A stretch of 64,000 bases of DNA from assembly GCF_018687675.1 (NCBI RefSeq), contig NZ_CP061302.1, positions 1,686,192 to 1,750,191 on the forward strand, read 5' to 3'. The stretch is from Polynucleobacter sp. MG-Unter2-18 (GTDB lineage: Bacteria; Pseudomonadota; Gammaproteobacteria; Burkholderiales; Burkholderiaceae). Position numbers and translations under genes: made by a program. Below are positions 9,265-18,868 of this stretch, piece after piece (the stretch's first letter is position 1; every line of letters starts with the position of its first letter). The notes beneath the pieces are model-generated. The model worked only from the letters and a program-made list of their open reading frames with translations. It ran no database searches and was not told the origin of the DNA.

Positions 9265-10935
9265 ATGCTACAAACACTATCGCTTCGCGACTTTGTCATT
9301 GTTGACCAGCTAGAACTCGACTTTTCCTCTGGGTTTACAGTCCTGACCGGTGAAACAGGTGCTGGTAAATCCATCCTCTTGGATGCACTAGCTTTGGTGC
9401 TAGGCGAACGTGCAGATAGTAGCCAAATTCGTGAAGGCTGCAGTCGTGCAGAAATTAGTGCTCTCTTTCGGATTGACGCACAGCAAATTAAACACTTCAA
9501 TCAATGGTTAGATGAGCAAGGTTTTCCACTGGAAGATGATGGGCAAAGTCTTTTACTGAAAAGAACTGTAGAGGCCAATGGCCGTAGCCGCGCTTTTATT
9601 AATGGTAGCGTAGCAACCTTAGCGCAACTGCGAGAAGCAGGCGATCAATTGGTAGATATTCATGGTCAACATGCACATCAACTTTTACTCAAAGGTGGTG
9701 CGCAGCGCGAACTACTAGATCGCCATGCTAATCATCTAGATTTAGTTACTGAGGTCTCCCAATTATTTAAAACTCTCAATGAATCGCGTCGCAGACTAGA
9801 GCAAGCTGAAAATGCTGGGCAAGATATTGAACGCGAGCGTGAGCGCTTGGAATGGCAATTGGAGGAACTCAATGAACTCTCTCCACAGGAAGGTGAATGG
9901 ACCACCATTCAAAGTGAGCATGCACGACTAGCCAATGGTGCAAAAATTATGAGCGGCTGCCAAGAGGCAATTGATGCTCTGAGCGATGCGGATAACTCTG
10001 TCGAATCTACCCTCTCTAAGGCTAGCGCTAATATCAGCGCACTAGCAGAGCATGACTCCGGACTGAGCGATATCAGTCAAGCCTTAGAGTCAGCCCAAAT
10101 TCAGATAGATGAAGCAGTGCATGGTCTCAATCGTTACTTACAAAAACTCGATTTAGATCCTGCACGCCTCAGCGAGGTGGAGGAGCGCATGCAAGCGCTT
10201 CATGGTGCAGCCAGAAAATACCGTACCGAAGCAGATGATTTACCAAAGCTTCTTTTAGATACTACCGAACGTTTAGAGGCATTAACGGCCTCGCAAAATA
10301 TAGAAGCTTTACGTGAGAGGGTGAAACAAGAAGAGCTTGCCTATCTCAAACAAGCAAAGCAACTCTCACAAAAACGTAACAAGGCTGCGCTAGATTTGGG
10401 TAAACAAGTTACCACTGCGATGCAGGACCTATCGATGGCGGGTGGACAACTGGAGATTGCCTTACTACCTTTGGCCGAAGGTGGCACTCATGGTCTCGAG
10501 CAAATTGAGTTCTTGGTTGCTGGCCATGCTGGAAGCACACCGCGCTCTTTAGCAAAAGTAGCTTCCGGCGGTGAATTAGCGCGTATTAGCTTAGCCATCA
10601 GCGTCATTACTAGCAAGGCATCATTTACACCCACACTCATATTTGATGAAGTCGATGCCGGTATTGGTGGCGCCGTTGCAGAGACGGTTGGAAAGTTGTT
10701 GCGTCAACTCGGTGAGTCGCATCAAATTCTGTGTGTGACTCACTTGCCACAAGTGGCAGCGCAAGGTAATCACCACCTCAAAGTAAGCAAATCTCAAGCG
10801 GGTGATAAAACCCTCTCACAGGTCATGCCACTTGGAAGGTCCGAGCGAGTAGAGGAAGTTGCGCGCATGCTGGGTGGAGCAACGATTACCGACACTACAC
10901 GCCGACACGCTCGCGAGCTATTAGAGCAAAACTAA
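9265..10935 (+). CDS. recN: DNA repair protein RecN
   Basis: RecN is an SMC-like ATPase acting early in double-strand break repair by gathering and stabilising DNA ends. The protein is 556 residues. Walker A is GETGAGKS (29-36). A central coiled-coil region covers about 160-370. The ABC signature is ASGGELARISLAI, Walker B is PTLIFDEVDAGIGG, and the switch region is ILCVTHLPQVAAQGNHH. No obvious SOS box was seen in the 26-base gap after nadK, so it probably depends on the nadK promoter. Its 3' end overlaps the converging glnE by 4 bases. Confidence 0.98.
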   Translation: MLQTLSLRDFVIVDQLELDFSSGFTVLTGETGAGKSILLDALALVLGERADSSQIREGCSRAEISALFRIDAQQIKHFNQWLDEQGFPLEDDGQSLLLKRTVEANGRSRAFINGSVATLAQLREAGDQLVDIHGQHAHQLLLKGGAQRELLDRHANHLDLVTEVSQLFKTLNESRRRLEQAENAGQDIERERERLEWQLEELNELSPQEGEWTTIQSEHARLANGAKIMSGCQEAIDALSDADNSVESTLSKASANISALAEHDSGLSDISQALESAQIQIDEAVHGLNRYLQKLDLDPARLSEVEERMQALHGAARKYRTEADDLPKLLLDTTERLEALTASQNIEALRERVKQEELAYLKQAKQLSQKRNKAALDLGKQVTTAMQDLSMAGGQLEIALLPLAEGGTHGLEQIEFLVAGHAGSTPRSLAKVASGGELARISLAISVITSKASFTPTLIFDEVDAGIGGAVAETVGKLLRQLGESHQILCVTHLPQVAAQGNHHLKVSKSQAGDKTLSQVMPLGRSERVEEVARMLGGATITDTTRRHARELLEQN

Positions 10936-13757
10936 GCTTGTTCAGTATCCGAAGGGGCCAGAAAGATTTCTTGCCATAAATTCAGCACCACTTCTCTTGC
11001 TTGAACCAGCTGAGGCTCAAGTGCCAAATCTACCCGTGTCTTTTCTGCGCCATCTAAACGCAAGCGATGTTGACGCGCCCGCAGTAAACGATAGGCATCC
11101 CCCACCTCTTGCGCTACTGAAGCTTGAATTAAGCCCGCCTCTCCAGCAATCCGAAGTAAGGCAATGTTTCCCAGATTACCAATCAGCTGTGGATAAGCAC
11201 TTGAGAATGCCAAGACTAAAAATTGCACGATAAATTCAATATCCACCATACCGCCGGCATCATGTTTCAAATCAAAGTCGGGGCTGGGGTTTGGATGTCC
11301 AGCATGAACCTTGCGACGCATCTCTAAAATCTCGTGGCGCAGTTGTCCGACATCACGCTTCTGACTTAAAACGTCAAATCGCACACTATCAAAAAATTCT
11401 CCAACTACTCTTGATCCCGCCGAGGATCTAGCTCGTGTCAGAGCTTGATGCTCCCAAACCCATGCGGCGTTGTCACCCTCCCGCATCTGGTATTTCTTAA
11501 ATGCATCGGCGTTTGTTACCAGAAATCCAGCGGAACCATTTGGGCGAAGTCGTGTGTCGATCTCAAAGAGACTCCCGGCCGACGTATAAGCGGTTAACCA
11601 GTTGATCATCCGCTTAGCGAGTAGCGCATAAATTTCTTGGGCAGCAAAATCAGTTTCTTCGGCTTGATATAAGAAAACCAAGTCCAAGTCGGAGGCATAT
11701 CCCAACTCTTTACCACCCAACTTGCCATAAGAAATTACTGCGAATGGCGCAGTCGCATCAAGCGGTAATGCAAACTTCTGGGCAACGCTAGGCCATACCC
11801 GCTCAAAAGTGGTCTGCAATATCAAGTCTGCCAAAGCAGATAGATGATCACTTACCTTCTCAACCGAAAGCTCGTGATCCATGCCAATTCCTAAGTCTGC
11901 GAGCAAAGTGATAAAGGTTTCGGTGTGATGGGTAATGCGCAAAATATCCATCGCCTGCTCTGAGCCATCACCATCTGCCATCACGTCATCCAGACGCATA
12001 TCCAGGGTCGCTTTTACTTCCTGCCAATACTGTTCAGGATCTTCAATCAGGGCTTTCTCAGTACGCGAGTTGAGCAAATAATCCAAGAGATGAGGATGCC
12101 GAGTTAAATATTGCGCACCCCATTGAGAGGTCTTGAGCAAAGCCAATACATTGAATAGTGCCTGAGGATATTCAGACAAGATGGAGAGATAGGCGCTGCG
12201 CCTTGCAACTGCTTCTAGCAAATCAAAAAAGCGAAGCAAGGCTTGATCTGCGCTAATCACAATAGGCTGATCCACTTGCAAGTTCTCCGCAGCCTTGCGA
12301 ATGAGGTTGTTAAAAATAATTCTACTTTTTTCTGGTAACTGTCTTTGCTTAGAGCTATCAGCCCAAGCCAACCATCGGGTAGCAGACTCTGGGAATAGGG
12401 TGGCGTCAGGCTCCCAGCCTGCCGGAAGAGAGGTATTGTCTAAACGTGCAGCATCATCGAGTACAAAAGCTTTTTCAAAATACTGAGCTACTGCCGTTTG
12501 GTGTGTGTCGAGCTCAGATAAAAAACGAGCTTGTTCTTGAGTCTGATCAGGGCCGACCATACTAGCTGCCAAGCGAGCACGAGGGGCCTCATCCTCGGGC
12601 AAATAGTGTGTCTGCTGATCCTCCCAAACCTGAATCCGATGCTCTAAGCGACGTAAGTAAATGTAAGCCGCCTTTAAATCATCAATTTCTTTAGCAGGCA
12701 AAATACCTTGTTGCTTTATCAACTCCAATACCTCTAGAGTAGGTCGAATACGAAAGCGGGGATCGGTGCCACCCCGCATTAACTGAAACATTTGCGCTAA
12801 GAACTCAATCTCTCGGATGCCGCCACGACCCAATTTAATATCCCTAGATCGACCATGATGGTTAGAGGAGCGCTTCTCAGCCTCATGCTGTATTTGGGCA
12901 TGCAACTCACGGATGGATGCAATCACACCATAATCTAAATGTCGGCGATATACGAAAGGGCGAATGAGTTGATCGAGCTCACGCTCGCAATGGGCAAAAG
13001 AGGGAGAGTGAGGTAGGGGTGAGATCAACCTACCCTTAATCCAAGCATAGCGCTCCCACTCTCTGCCTTGTACCAATAAATATTCTTCGAGCATATCGAG
13101 ACTACAGACTAGGGGGCCAGAATCCCCATTGGGCCTTAAGCGCATATCTACCCGAAATACAAACCCATTGGCGTCATGCTCTGCCAATAATTTAATCAGG
13201 TGCTTACCCATTCGCGTAAACCACTCGTGATAGGACAGGCTCTTAGGTCCGCCCTGAGTATCACCTTCGTGCTCATACAAAAAGATCAGGTCGATATCAG
13301 AAGAAAGGTTGAGTTCTAGCCCACCCAACTTACCCATACCCACCACCATTAAAGGCATCTCTGAATCTGTGACCCGGCTCCAAGGCAAGCCAAAACGACG
13401 TTGCTGATCTGCTCGGATATAGGCAATCGAAAGGGCTACCGTCTCCTCAGCAAAATGACTCAGCGCATGCGTTACCTCACTGAGGTCAGCCATGCCATTG
13501 AGGTCTCGGAAGGCAATCCAAAGCATGAGGCGTTGCCTTGCCAGCCTCAGATCCGCCATAAACTGAGCCTCATCTTGCTCAGGGGCAGCTAAAGCATCTT
13601 GGCAAGGAGCCAATAAATCTTCGATTCCAACTACATCTACTTTTTGGGCGCCCTGAGAACGAAGCCAATCAACCCAATCAGGACGAGAATTGAGCCACCG
13701 CTGCGCATAGCTAGAGTGCTGCTTTAGAAATTCAATTTGGGCGGCAAAGTCAGTCAT
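10932..13757 (-). CDS. glnE: Bifunctional glutamine synthetase adenylyltransferase/adenylyl-removing enzyme
   Basis: GlnE adds or removes AMP on glutamine synthetase in response to glutamine and PII, matching assimilation to nitrogen supply. The protein is 941 residues, full length. It has the expected two nucleotidyltransferase-like halves. The N-terminal half has VVGMGKLGGLELNLSSDIDL and DMRLRPNGDSGPLV. The C-terminal half has ISYGKLGGKELGYASDLDL and DTRLRPNGSAGFLV. GRGGIREIEFLAQ and AGGMVDIEFIVQF mark the following helical regions. The acidic metal-binding DxD pairs are present in both. It stands alone on the minus strand, converging on recN and divergent from the YhdP-like gene. Confidence 0.97.
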   Translation of the reverse strand: MTDFAAQIEFLKQHSSYAQRWLNSRPDWVDWLRSQGAQKVDVVGIEDLLAPCQDALAAPEQDEAQFMADLRLARQRLMLWIAFRDLNGMADLSEVTHALSHFAEETVALSIAYIRADQQRRFGLPWSRVTDSEMPLMVVGMGKLGGLELNLSSDIDLIFLYEHEGDTQGGPKSLSYHEWFTRMGKHLIKLLAEHDANGFVFRVDMRLRPNGDSGPLVCSLDMLEEYLLVQGREWERYAWIKGRLISPLPHSPSFAHCERELDQLIRPFVYRRHLDYGVIASIRELHAQIQHEAEKRSSNHHGRSRDIKLGRGGIREIEFLAQMFQLMRGGTDPRFRIRPTLEVLELIKQQGILPAKEIDDLKAAYIYLRRLEHRIQVWEDQQTHYLPEDEAPRARLAASMVGPDQTQEQARFLSELDTHQTAVAQYFEKAFVLDDAARLDNTSLPAGWEPDATLFPESATRWLAWADSSKQRQLPEKSRIIFNNLIRKAAENLQVDQPIVISADQALLRFFDLLEAVARRSAYLSILSEYPQALFNVLALLKTSQWGAQYLTRHPHLLDYLLNSRTEKALIEDPEQYWQEVKATLDMRLDDVMADGDGSEQAMDILRITHHTETFITLLADLGIGMDHELSVEKVSDHLSALADLILQTTFERVWPSVAQKFALPLDATAPFAVISYGKLGGKELGYASDLDLVFLYQAEETDFAAQEIYALLAKRMINWLTAYTSAGSLFEIDTRLRPNGSAGFLVTNADAFKKYQMREGDNAAWVWEHQALTRARSSAGSRVVGEFFDSVRFDVLSQKRDVGQLRHEILEMRRKVHAGHPNPSPDFDLKHDAGGMVDIEFIVQFLVLAFSSAYPQLIGNLGNIALLRIAGEAGLIQASVAQEVGDAYRLLRARQHRLRLDGAEKTRVDLALEPQLVQAREVVLNLWQEIFLAPSDTEQA

Positions 13758-13836
13758 TTCTCCATCTTAATCTGACTCTAGACCTAAACCTGCAGAAGCT
13801 TGGCGATCACCTAATAGCTGACGGATAATAGAGACC

Positions 13837-16800
13837 ATGCTTGTAAACATCATCCGGACTCGCCTGCAGAGCGTGCTTCAAAAGCGTCCTCCAGGTTCTG
13901 GTGGTCGCTGGCGTAAGCGTGCCCTCATTCTTGCAGGTATCACTGTGGCTTTTTTTGTATTAGGCCATCTCGGGGTGCGTTTTGTTCTATGGCCACAGAT
14001 TGAAAAATCAAAATCCACCATAGAGCGCTTAATGAGTGCTCGTTTAGGCGCCAATGTCACGATGGATGATGTCCAGGTATCTTGGACTGGAATTCGACCA
14101 AGCTTTGCAATTCAAGGCTTGCGATTCAATAGCGTAGGCAATTCCACCCCGCCCTTGCTCATTGAAGATATCAGCGGGCAACTCAGCTGGCTTTCTTTCT
14201 ATTATTTAGCGCCCTATTTTCACGAGATCACCATTGATCGGGCGCAGCTATACGCACAGCGAGATGCAAAAGGCATCGTTTCAATTGCCGGAATTCCAAT
14301 TCAAGGCGACGCCAATAATTTTTCAACCGGAAACTGGTTACTCGCTCAAAATAATATCCGAGTTAACAATGCCAAAATTTACTGGGAAGACCAACAAAGT
14401 CGAAGGCTAAAAACCGCCATTGATATTCAAAGCTTCTACTTGATCAACGGCATTCGCAGTCATGAGGGTCAGCTCATCACTCAAACACCCTGGAGCCCAA
14501 GTCCAATCAAACTCGAAGCTGACTTTGTCCATCATCTTGGTGGCCAGGCAGGCAATTGGCGTGACTGGATCGGAACCATTTCATGGGATTTTACTGAGCT
14601 CAAGCTCGGTCAAATTTCTAAAGACCTGAGTCTTCCGATCTACGAGCTAGGTGGCAAGGTCAACTCCAAGGGCAGCCTGAAGCTGGATGGTAGCAATGCT
14701 AATGGTGGACAAATGTCCTTAACAGCAGATCAGCTCGTAGTGCAATTAAATAAGGATGAGGATCCCCTTGAGTTTGGCAGGCTGGAGACAGAGCTGATCC
14801 AAGATACAGATGGCGGCTTAAATTCCCTCACAACAAAAACCTTGGCATGGCGCAATATTGATAGTTCACAAACTGCACCACTTGAAAAATTAAGCCCAAT
14901 TACTTTCCGCTGGCGTCCACCAAAAGATGGCGGCGAGATCAAAGAGTTCGGTTTCTCATCACCGAAAATACAATTGGAGGATATTGCACTCTTCGCTCTC
15001 AATCTTCCGCTACCTAAAAAGATTCATCAATGGATCAAGCTTTCTGAGGCAGATGGTGAGTTACAAAATGTAGATATGAATTGGTCCGAGAGCCAATCCG
15101 CCCTATCAGCCTTACCTATTCCGGGAAATTGGTTTTCTTCCAACAAGCTCGACTTCACTATCAGCGCAAAGCTCAATGAGATTAGCTTCACTGGAGTGAA
15201 TAAATCGATGCCCTCAGTTACAAATTTATCTGGCAACTTAGTTAGTAATCATAAGCAAGGTAACTTCACACTAGACTCTAGAAATCTTGAGTTGGAGATG
15301 AGTGACTTTTTATCCGATTCCGAAATTCAACTGGACCGCGCAAAAGGCGAGATTAGCTGGTCCAAACAAAAAGGTGGCTGGCTAATTAATGCCAAGAAAT
15401 TACAACTTAGTAACCCTGAAATCACTACCAATTTTGATCTCAGCTATCTGATCGGCGCCCCTAAACAACCCGATCAAATAACTCTAGATATGGAGTTTGT
15501 TAAGGCTAAGTTAGCTACAGCACATCGCTATTTGCCAGTTGGAATGGATAAGGATAGCCGTTTATACCTTAGCAAAGCCTTTGAATCCGGGGAAATTCAA
15601 AATGGCTCTTTGCATATTAAAGGGGACCCCAATCAGGCGCCTTACCCAGCTGGTACCGTGGGAGAGCTCAACTTAAACCTGCCATTCTCCAAGGCAAGCT
15701 TCAAGCCAGTACCTCTACTACCAAAAAGCCAAGGGGTTTGGTCAGCACTCAACAATGTCAGTGGCAGTATCACCATGAAGCAAGCAACTTTGAATATTGA
15801 CGTCGATAAAGCAAGCTACAAAAAGGTGGCAATCACCAAGGTCAAAGCACAAATTCCGGATCTCAGCGCTAAAAATCTGGCATTACTCATCAATGGCTCA
15901 ATTGAGGGTGATGGCTCTGAAATCCTCGAATACGTATTTGCATCACCTGTTGGCATTGCGCAAGCAAACTTAGCCAAGAATCTCTCCCTTAAAGGCCCAG
16001 TGAATATGGGTCTTGACTTGAAAATTCCGCTATCTGGAAGTGACGACGTCAACTTCGATGCAAAAATAAATCTCCCTGGAAATCAAGTGCAATGGGGGCA
16101 GATTCCCCCCATGGAAAACCTGATGGGCAAGGTGCGCATTACCGAAGTCAATCCTGAGTTTGATAGCGTCACCGCAAACTTTTTAGGCGGGGTCTTGAAG
16201 ATTACTAGCGCGCCCTCTTCGCCAGGTAACACGAGCTTTAGTATCGGGGGCGATATCAATGCTAGCTTTATCAAAGATTACCTTTCAGGAAATTTAAGAT
16301 CTCCAGCTCACCCGGCACTCCTTACCGCAATGAGTGGAACGGCCAAATACGAAGGTCTGATCAACTTTAACAAAGCGGGCAGCCAAACCAAGCTCAACTT
16401 TGACTTACGCAATTGGGCAAGCTCCGCCCCCTCTCCTGCCAAGAAATTAGCAGGAGCCCCTATGTTGGGTGAGCTCAGCCTAAAAATTTACCCAGCTAGC
16501 AAGAATAATTTAATGCGTGCAGATTGGTCTGGAAAATTAGGAGATCAATATTTTCTTCAGGGAAATCTCAATTCCGCCAATTTAGTAAAAAATGCAATAG
16601 GTATTGGGTCTCCAACACCGTTGCCACAGCAAGGCCTTTCACTCAACCTAACAAGCAATGAACTAGATCTTGATCAGTGGATAGAGTTTTTAGGGGCAGG
16701 AAAATCAAAGAGTAAAACGAATGAAGTCAATCCGCCGAATACTCCCCAGGAAGATATACAAATCTCTGCTCAAGTGAAGAAATTAATCGCCCTAGATCGT

Positions 16801-18006
16801 GAGTGGGCTGATGTCAGCATGCAGTCTCAGAAAAAAAATATCGCTTGGCAACTGCGTTTAAATTCATCCCAGATTACTGGTCAAATGCAATGGCAACCCA
16901 GCAACAATGATCACCCTAGTGGATTTATTTCTGGAAGACTTGCGCGCTTAAAAGTTCCGGATCAACGCACATCTGCAGACTTGCTATCCAAGGAAGGTGC
17001 TCCACAAAAAGCGACTCCTCTCAAGAGTCCGGTAGACCCGAATGCTATTCCTAGCCTAGATTTAACGATCGATGATTTGAGTTGGACAAAGGTGCAACTA
17101 GGCGCAGTAAAAATCAAGTCTAAAACCAGTCGTGACCTCATGAAACTTGAGTCAATGCAAATTAATAATCCTCAAGGCAATTCCACTATCAAAGGTCAGT
17201 GGCAGGCCAGCACCCAAAATAATCCTGAACTAAGCTCATTTACTGCGGACGTTAATATTAAAGATGCGGGGCAAATTATTGCTCATTGGAGTAATTCTAA
17301 GTCGGTAGAGGGTGGTGAAGGAAAGCTCACTGCCTCACTCTCATGGTCTGGGTCACCATTTTCTCCAGCCTATGATTCTCTTGCTGGCAACGTTAGCCTA
17401 GACCTTGCTAAAGGCCGCTTACTAGAAGTCAATACTGATGGGGCTAAGTTATTAGACGTTCTCAGTCTGCAAAGTCTCTTTAGATTTGCAACTTTTGATC
17501 TAAAAGGTAGTCTAGGAAACTTAGCAACTAAAGGTACGCCTTTCAATTCCATCGCTAGTAACTTTGAGATTGCCCAAGGAGTTGCGCAAACTAAACAATT
17601 CACCATGATTCTGGATCAAGCTCGGGTTGCCATGACGGGGCAAATCAATGTCGCTAAAGAAACTCAAGATCTCCGAATTACTATATTTCCTACGATTGAT
17701 GCCACTGCAGGCTCCCTAGCAGCATTTGCAATCAACCCCATCATTGGCTTAGGAGCGGTGTTGGGGCAGTACCTCATTACCAATCAAATTAATCGCACTA
17801 TGCAAACAGATTATTTAGTTCAGGGATCTTGGGAAAATCCGGAAGTGATCCCGCTTGATCAAAAAGGTCAACCACTCGATGCTAAAACTTTAGAGACGAT
17901 TCGCACTAAGAATCTTTTGAAAGAGCAAACAAAACCGAACTCCCCTAATTCCGCTCCTGTAAATCCGCCTGCAAACCAAAACGCGCCCACCCAAATGCCA
18001 GGTTAA
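13837..18006 (+). CDS. yhdP: YhdP family (AsmA-like) envelope protein
   Basis: This is a 1389-residue protein with one N-terminal membrane anchor (about 29-51, after a basic RWRKR stretch) and a very long beta-rich periplasmic part. It resembles the YhdP/TIGR02099 group: an early segment on RLGANVTMDDVQVSWTG, repeated beta-strand modules with LxxxxG patterns, and a conserved C terminus (GAVLGQYLITNQINRTMQTDY, then VQGSWENPEV). A Pro/Asn-rich tail closes it. AsmA-family giants (TamB, YhdP, YdbH) are implicated in moving phospholipids from inner to outer membrane; that role is known for E. coli YhdP and inferred here. The start ATG lies 79 bases from divergent glnE. The following amidase gene begins 4 bases after its stop. 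Confidence 0.85.
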   Translation: MLVNIIRTRLQSVLQKRPPGSGGRWRKRALILAGITVAFFVLGHLGVRFVLWPQIEKSKSTIERLMSARLGANVTMDDVQVSWTGIRPSFAIQGLRFNSVGNSTPPLLIEDISGQLSWLSFYYLAPYFHEITIDRAQLYAQRDAKGIVSIAGIPIQGDANNFSTGNWLLAQNNIRVNNAKIYWEDQQSRRLKTAIDIQSFYLINGIRSHEGQLITQTPWSPSPIKLEADFVHHLGGQAGNWRDWIGTISWDFTELKLGQISKDLSLPIYELGGKVNSKGSLKLDGSNANGGQMSLTADQLVVQLNKDEDPLEFGRLETELIQDTDGGLNSLTTKTLAWRNIDSSQTAPLEKLSPITFRWRPPKDGGEIKEFGFSSPKIQLEDIALFALNLPLPKKIHQWIKLSEADGELQNVDMNWSESQSALSALPIPGNWFSSNKLDFTISAKLNEISFTGVNKSMPSVTNLSGNLVSNHKQGNFTLDSRNLELEMSDFLSDSEIQLDRAKGEISWSKQKGGWLINAKKLQLSNPEITTNFDLSYLIGAPKQPDQITLDMEFVKAKLATAHRYLPVGMDKDSRLYLSKAFESGEIQNGSLHIKGDPNQAPYPAGTVGELNLNLPFSKASFKPVPLLPKSQGVWSALNNVSGSITMKQATLNIDVDKASYKKVAITKVKAQIPDLSAKNLALLINGSIEGDGSEILEYVFASPVGIAQANLAKNLSLKGPVNMGLDLKIPLSGSDDVNFDAKINLPGNQVQWGQIPPMENLMGKVRITEVNPEFDSVTANFLGGVLKITSAPSSPGNTSFSIGGDINASFIKDYLSGNLRSPAHPALLTAMSGTAKYEGLINFNKAGSQTKLNFDLRNWASSAPSPAKKLAGAPMLGELSLKIYPASKNNLMRADWSGKLGDQYFLQGNLNSANLVKNAIGIGSPTPLPQQGLSLNLTSNELDLDQWIEFLGAGKSKSKTNEVNPPNTPQEDIQISAQVKKLIALDREWADVSMQSQKKNIAWQLRLNSSQITGQMQWQPSNNDHPSGFISGRLARLKVPDQRTSADLLSKEGAPQKATPLKSPVDPNAIPSLDLTIDDLSWTKVQLGAVKIKSKTSRDLMKLESMQINNPQGNSTIKGQWQASTQNNPELSSFTADVNIKDAGQIIAHWSNSKSVEGGEGKLTASLSWSGSPFSPAYDSLAGNVSLDLAKGRLLEVNTDGAKLLDVLSLQSLFRFATFDLKGSLGNLATKGTPFNSIASNFEIAQGVAQTKQFTMILDQARVAMTGQINVAKETQDLRITIFPTIDATAGSLAAFAINPIIGLGAVLGQYLITNQINRTMQTDYLVQGSWENPEVIPLDQKGQPLDAKTLETIRTKNLLKEQTKPNSPNSAPVNPPANQNAPTQMPG

Positions 18007-18010
18007 AAAG

Positions 18011-18844
18011 ATGAACGCACCAAGAAATGCTTCTGAACTCAATATAGCCTCGATACAAATGGTGTCGACTCCCAGCCTCCATGAGAATCTTGAGACTGCA
18101 GCTCGCTTAATTAAAGCTGCTACAGATTGCGGAGTACAGATTGCCGTATTGCCGGAATATTTTTGCTTAATGGGATTGAAAGATACCGATAAGGTCAATG
18201 TAAGGGAAGCGGCAGGATCTGGTCCGATTCAAGAACGACTTGCCGCGATTGCACAAGAAAATAATATCTATCTAGTTGCCGGAACCATCCCTTTGGAGGC
18301 TAAAGAATCCAATAAGGTTCTCAATACCTCCTTAGTATTTGATCCTCTTGGTATCCAAATCGCTCGTTACGACAAAATTCATTTATTTGGCTTTCAAACT
18401 CCAACGGAGCGATACGAAGAATCTGAAACCATTTCAGCAGGAAGCCAGCCAGGCCAATTTGTAATTCAGCTTAATGAAGTGGAATGGTGTTTTGGCCTAA
18501 GCATTTGTTATGACCTACGTTTTCCAGAGCTGTACCGCGCCCTTGGTCAAGTGGACTGCCACATTATTCCAGCTGCGTTTACCCATACCACCGGTAAAGA
18601 TCATTGGGAAATTCTTCTGCGCGCTCGCGCAATTGAAAACCAATGCTATGTTCTAGCCTCAGCTCAAGGAGGCATTCACTTGAATCAACGACGTACTTGG
18701 GGTGAGAGCATGCTAGTTGATCCATGGGGAGAGATATTGAGTAATCTTCCTGAGGGGGAGGGTTTTATTCAGGGCACACTCAGCAAAGATAAATTAAAAG
18801 AGGTACGCTCTAAGCTACCTGCACTAAAACACCGCAAGCTTTAA
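18011..18844 (+). CDS. Carbon-nitrogen hydrolase, Nit1/deaminated-glutathione amidase type
   Basis: This is a nitrilase-superfamily cytoplasmic enzyme of 277 residues. The catalytic Glu-Lys-Cys triad is visible: Glu in AVLPEYFCLMG, Lys in YDKIHLFGFQTP, and Cys in LSICYDLRFPELYR. The order and the DLRFPELYR context match the Nit1/YbeM branch, which hydrolyses deaminated glutathione as a metabolite-repair step. Exact substrate assignment is inference; omega-amidase (Nit2) is the nearest alternative. It begins 4 bases after the YhdP-like gene and is followed by tldD after 24 bases. The same neighbour pair (YhdP-amidase-TldD) is common in proteobacteria. Confidence 0.88.
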   Translation: MNAPRNASELNIASIQMVSTPSLHENLETAARLIKAATDCGVQIAVLPEYFCLMGLKDTDKVNVREAAGSGPIQERLAAIAQENNIYLVAGTIPLEAKESNKVLNTSLVFDPLGIQIARYDKIHLFGFQTPTERYEESETISAGSQPGQFVIQLNEVEWCFGLSICYDLRFPELYRALGQVDCHIIPAAFTHTTGKDHWEILLRARAIENQCYVLASAQGGIHLNQRRTWGESMLVDPWGEILSNLPEGEGFIQGTLSKDKLKEVRSKLPALKHRKL

Positions 18845-18868
18845 TACAGAAAGTTCAGCAAAATCAAG

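Noticed and set aside
10932..13757. Internal duplication in glnE
   Set aside because: Two homologous nucleotidyltransferase halves are the normal design of the GlnE family.
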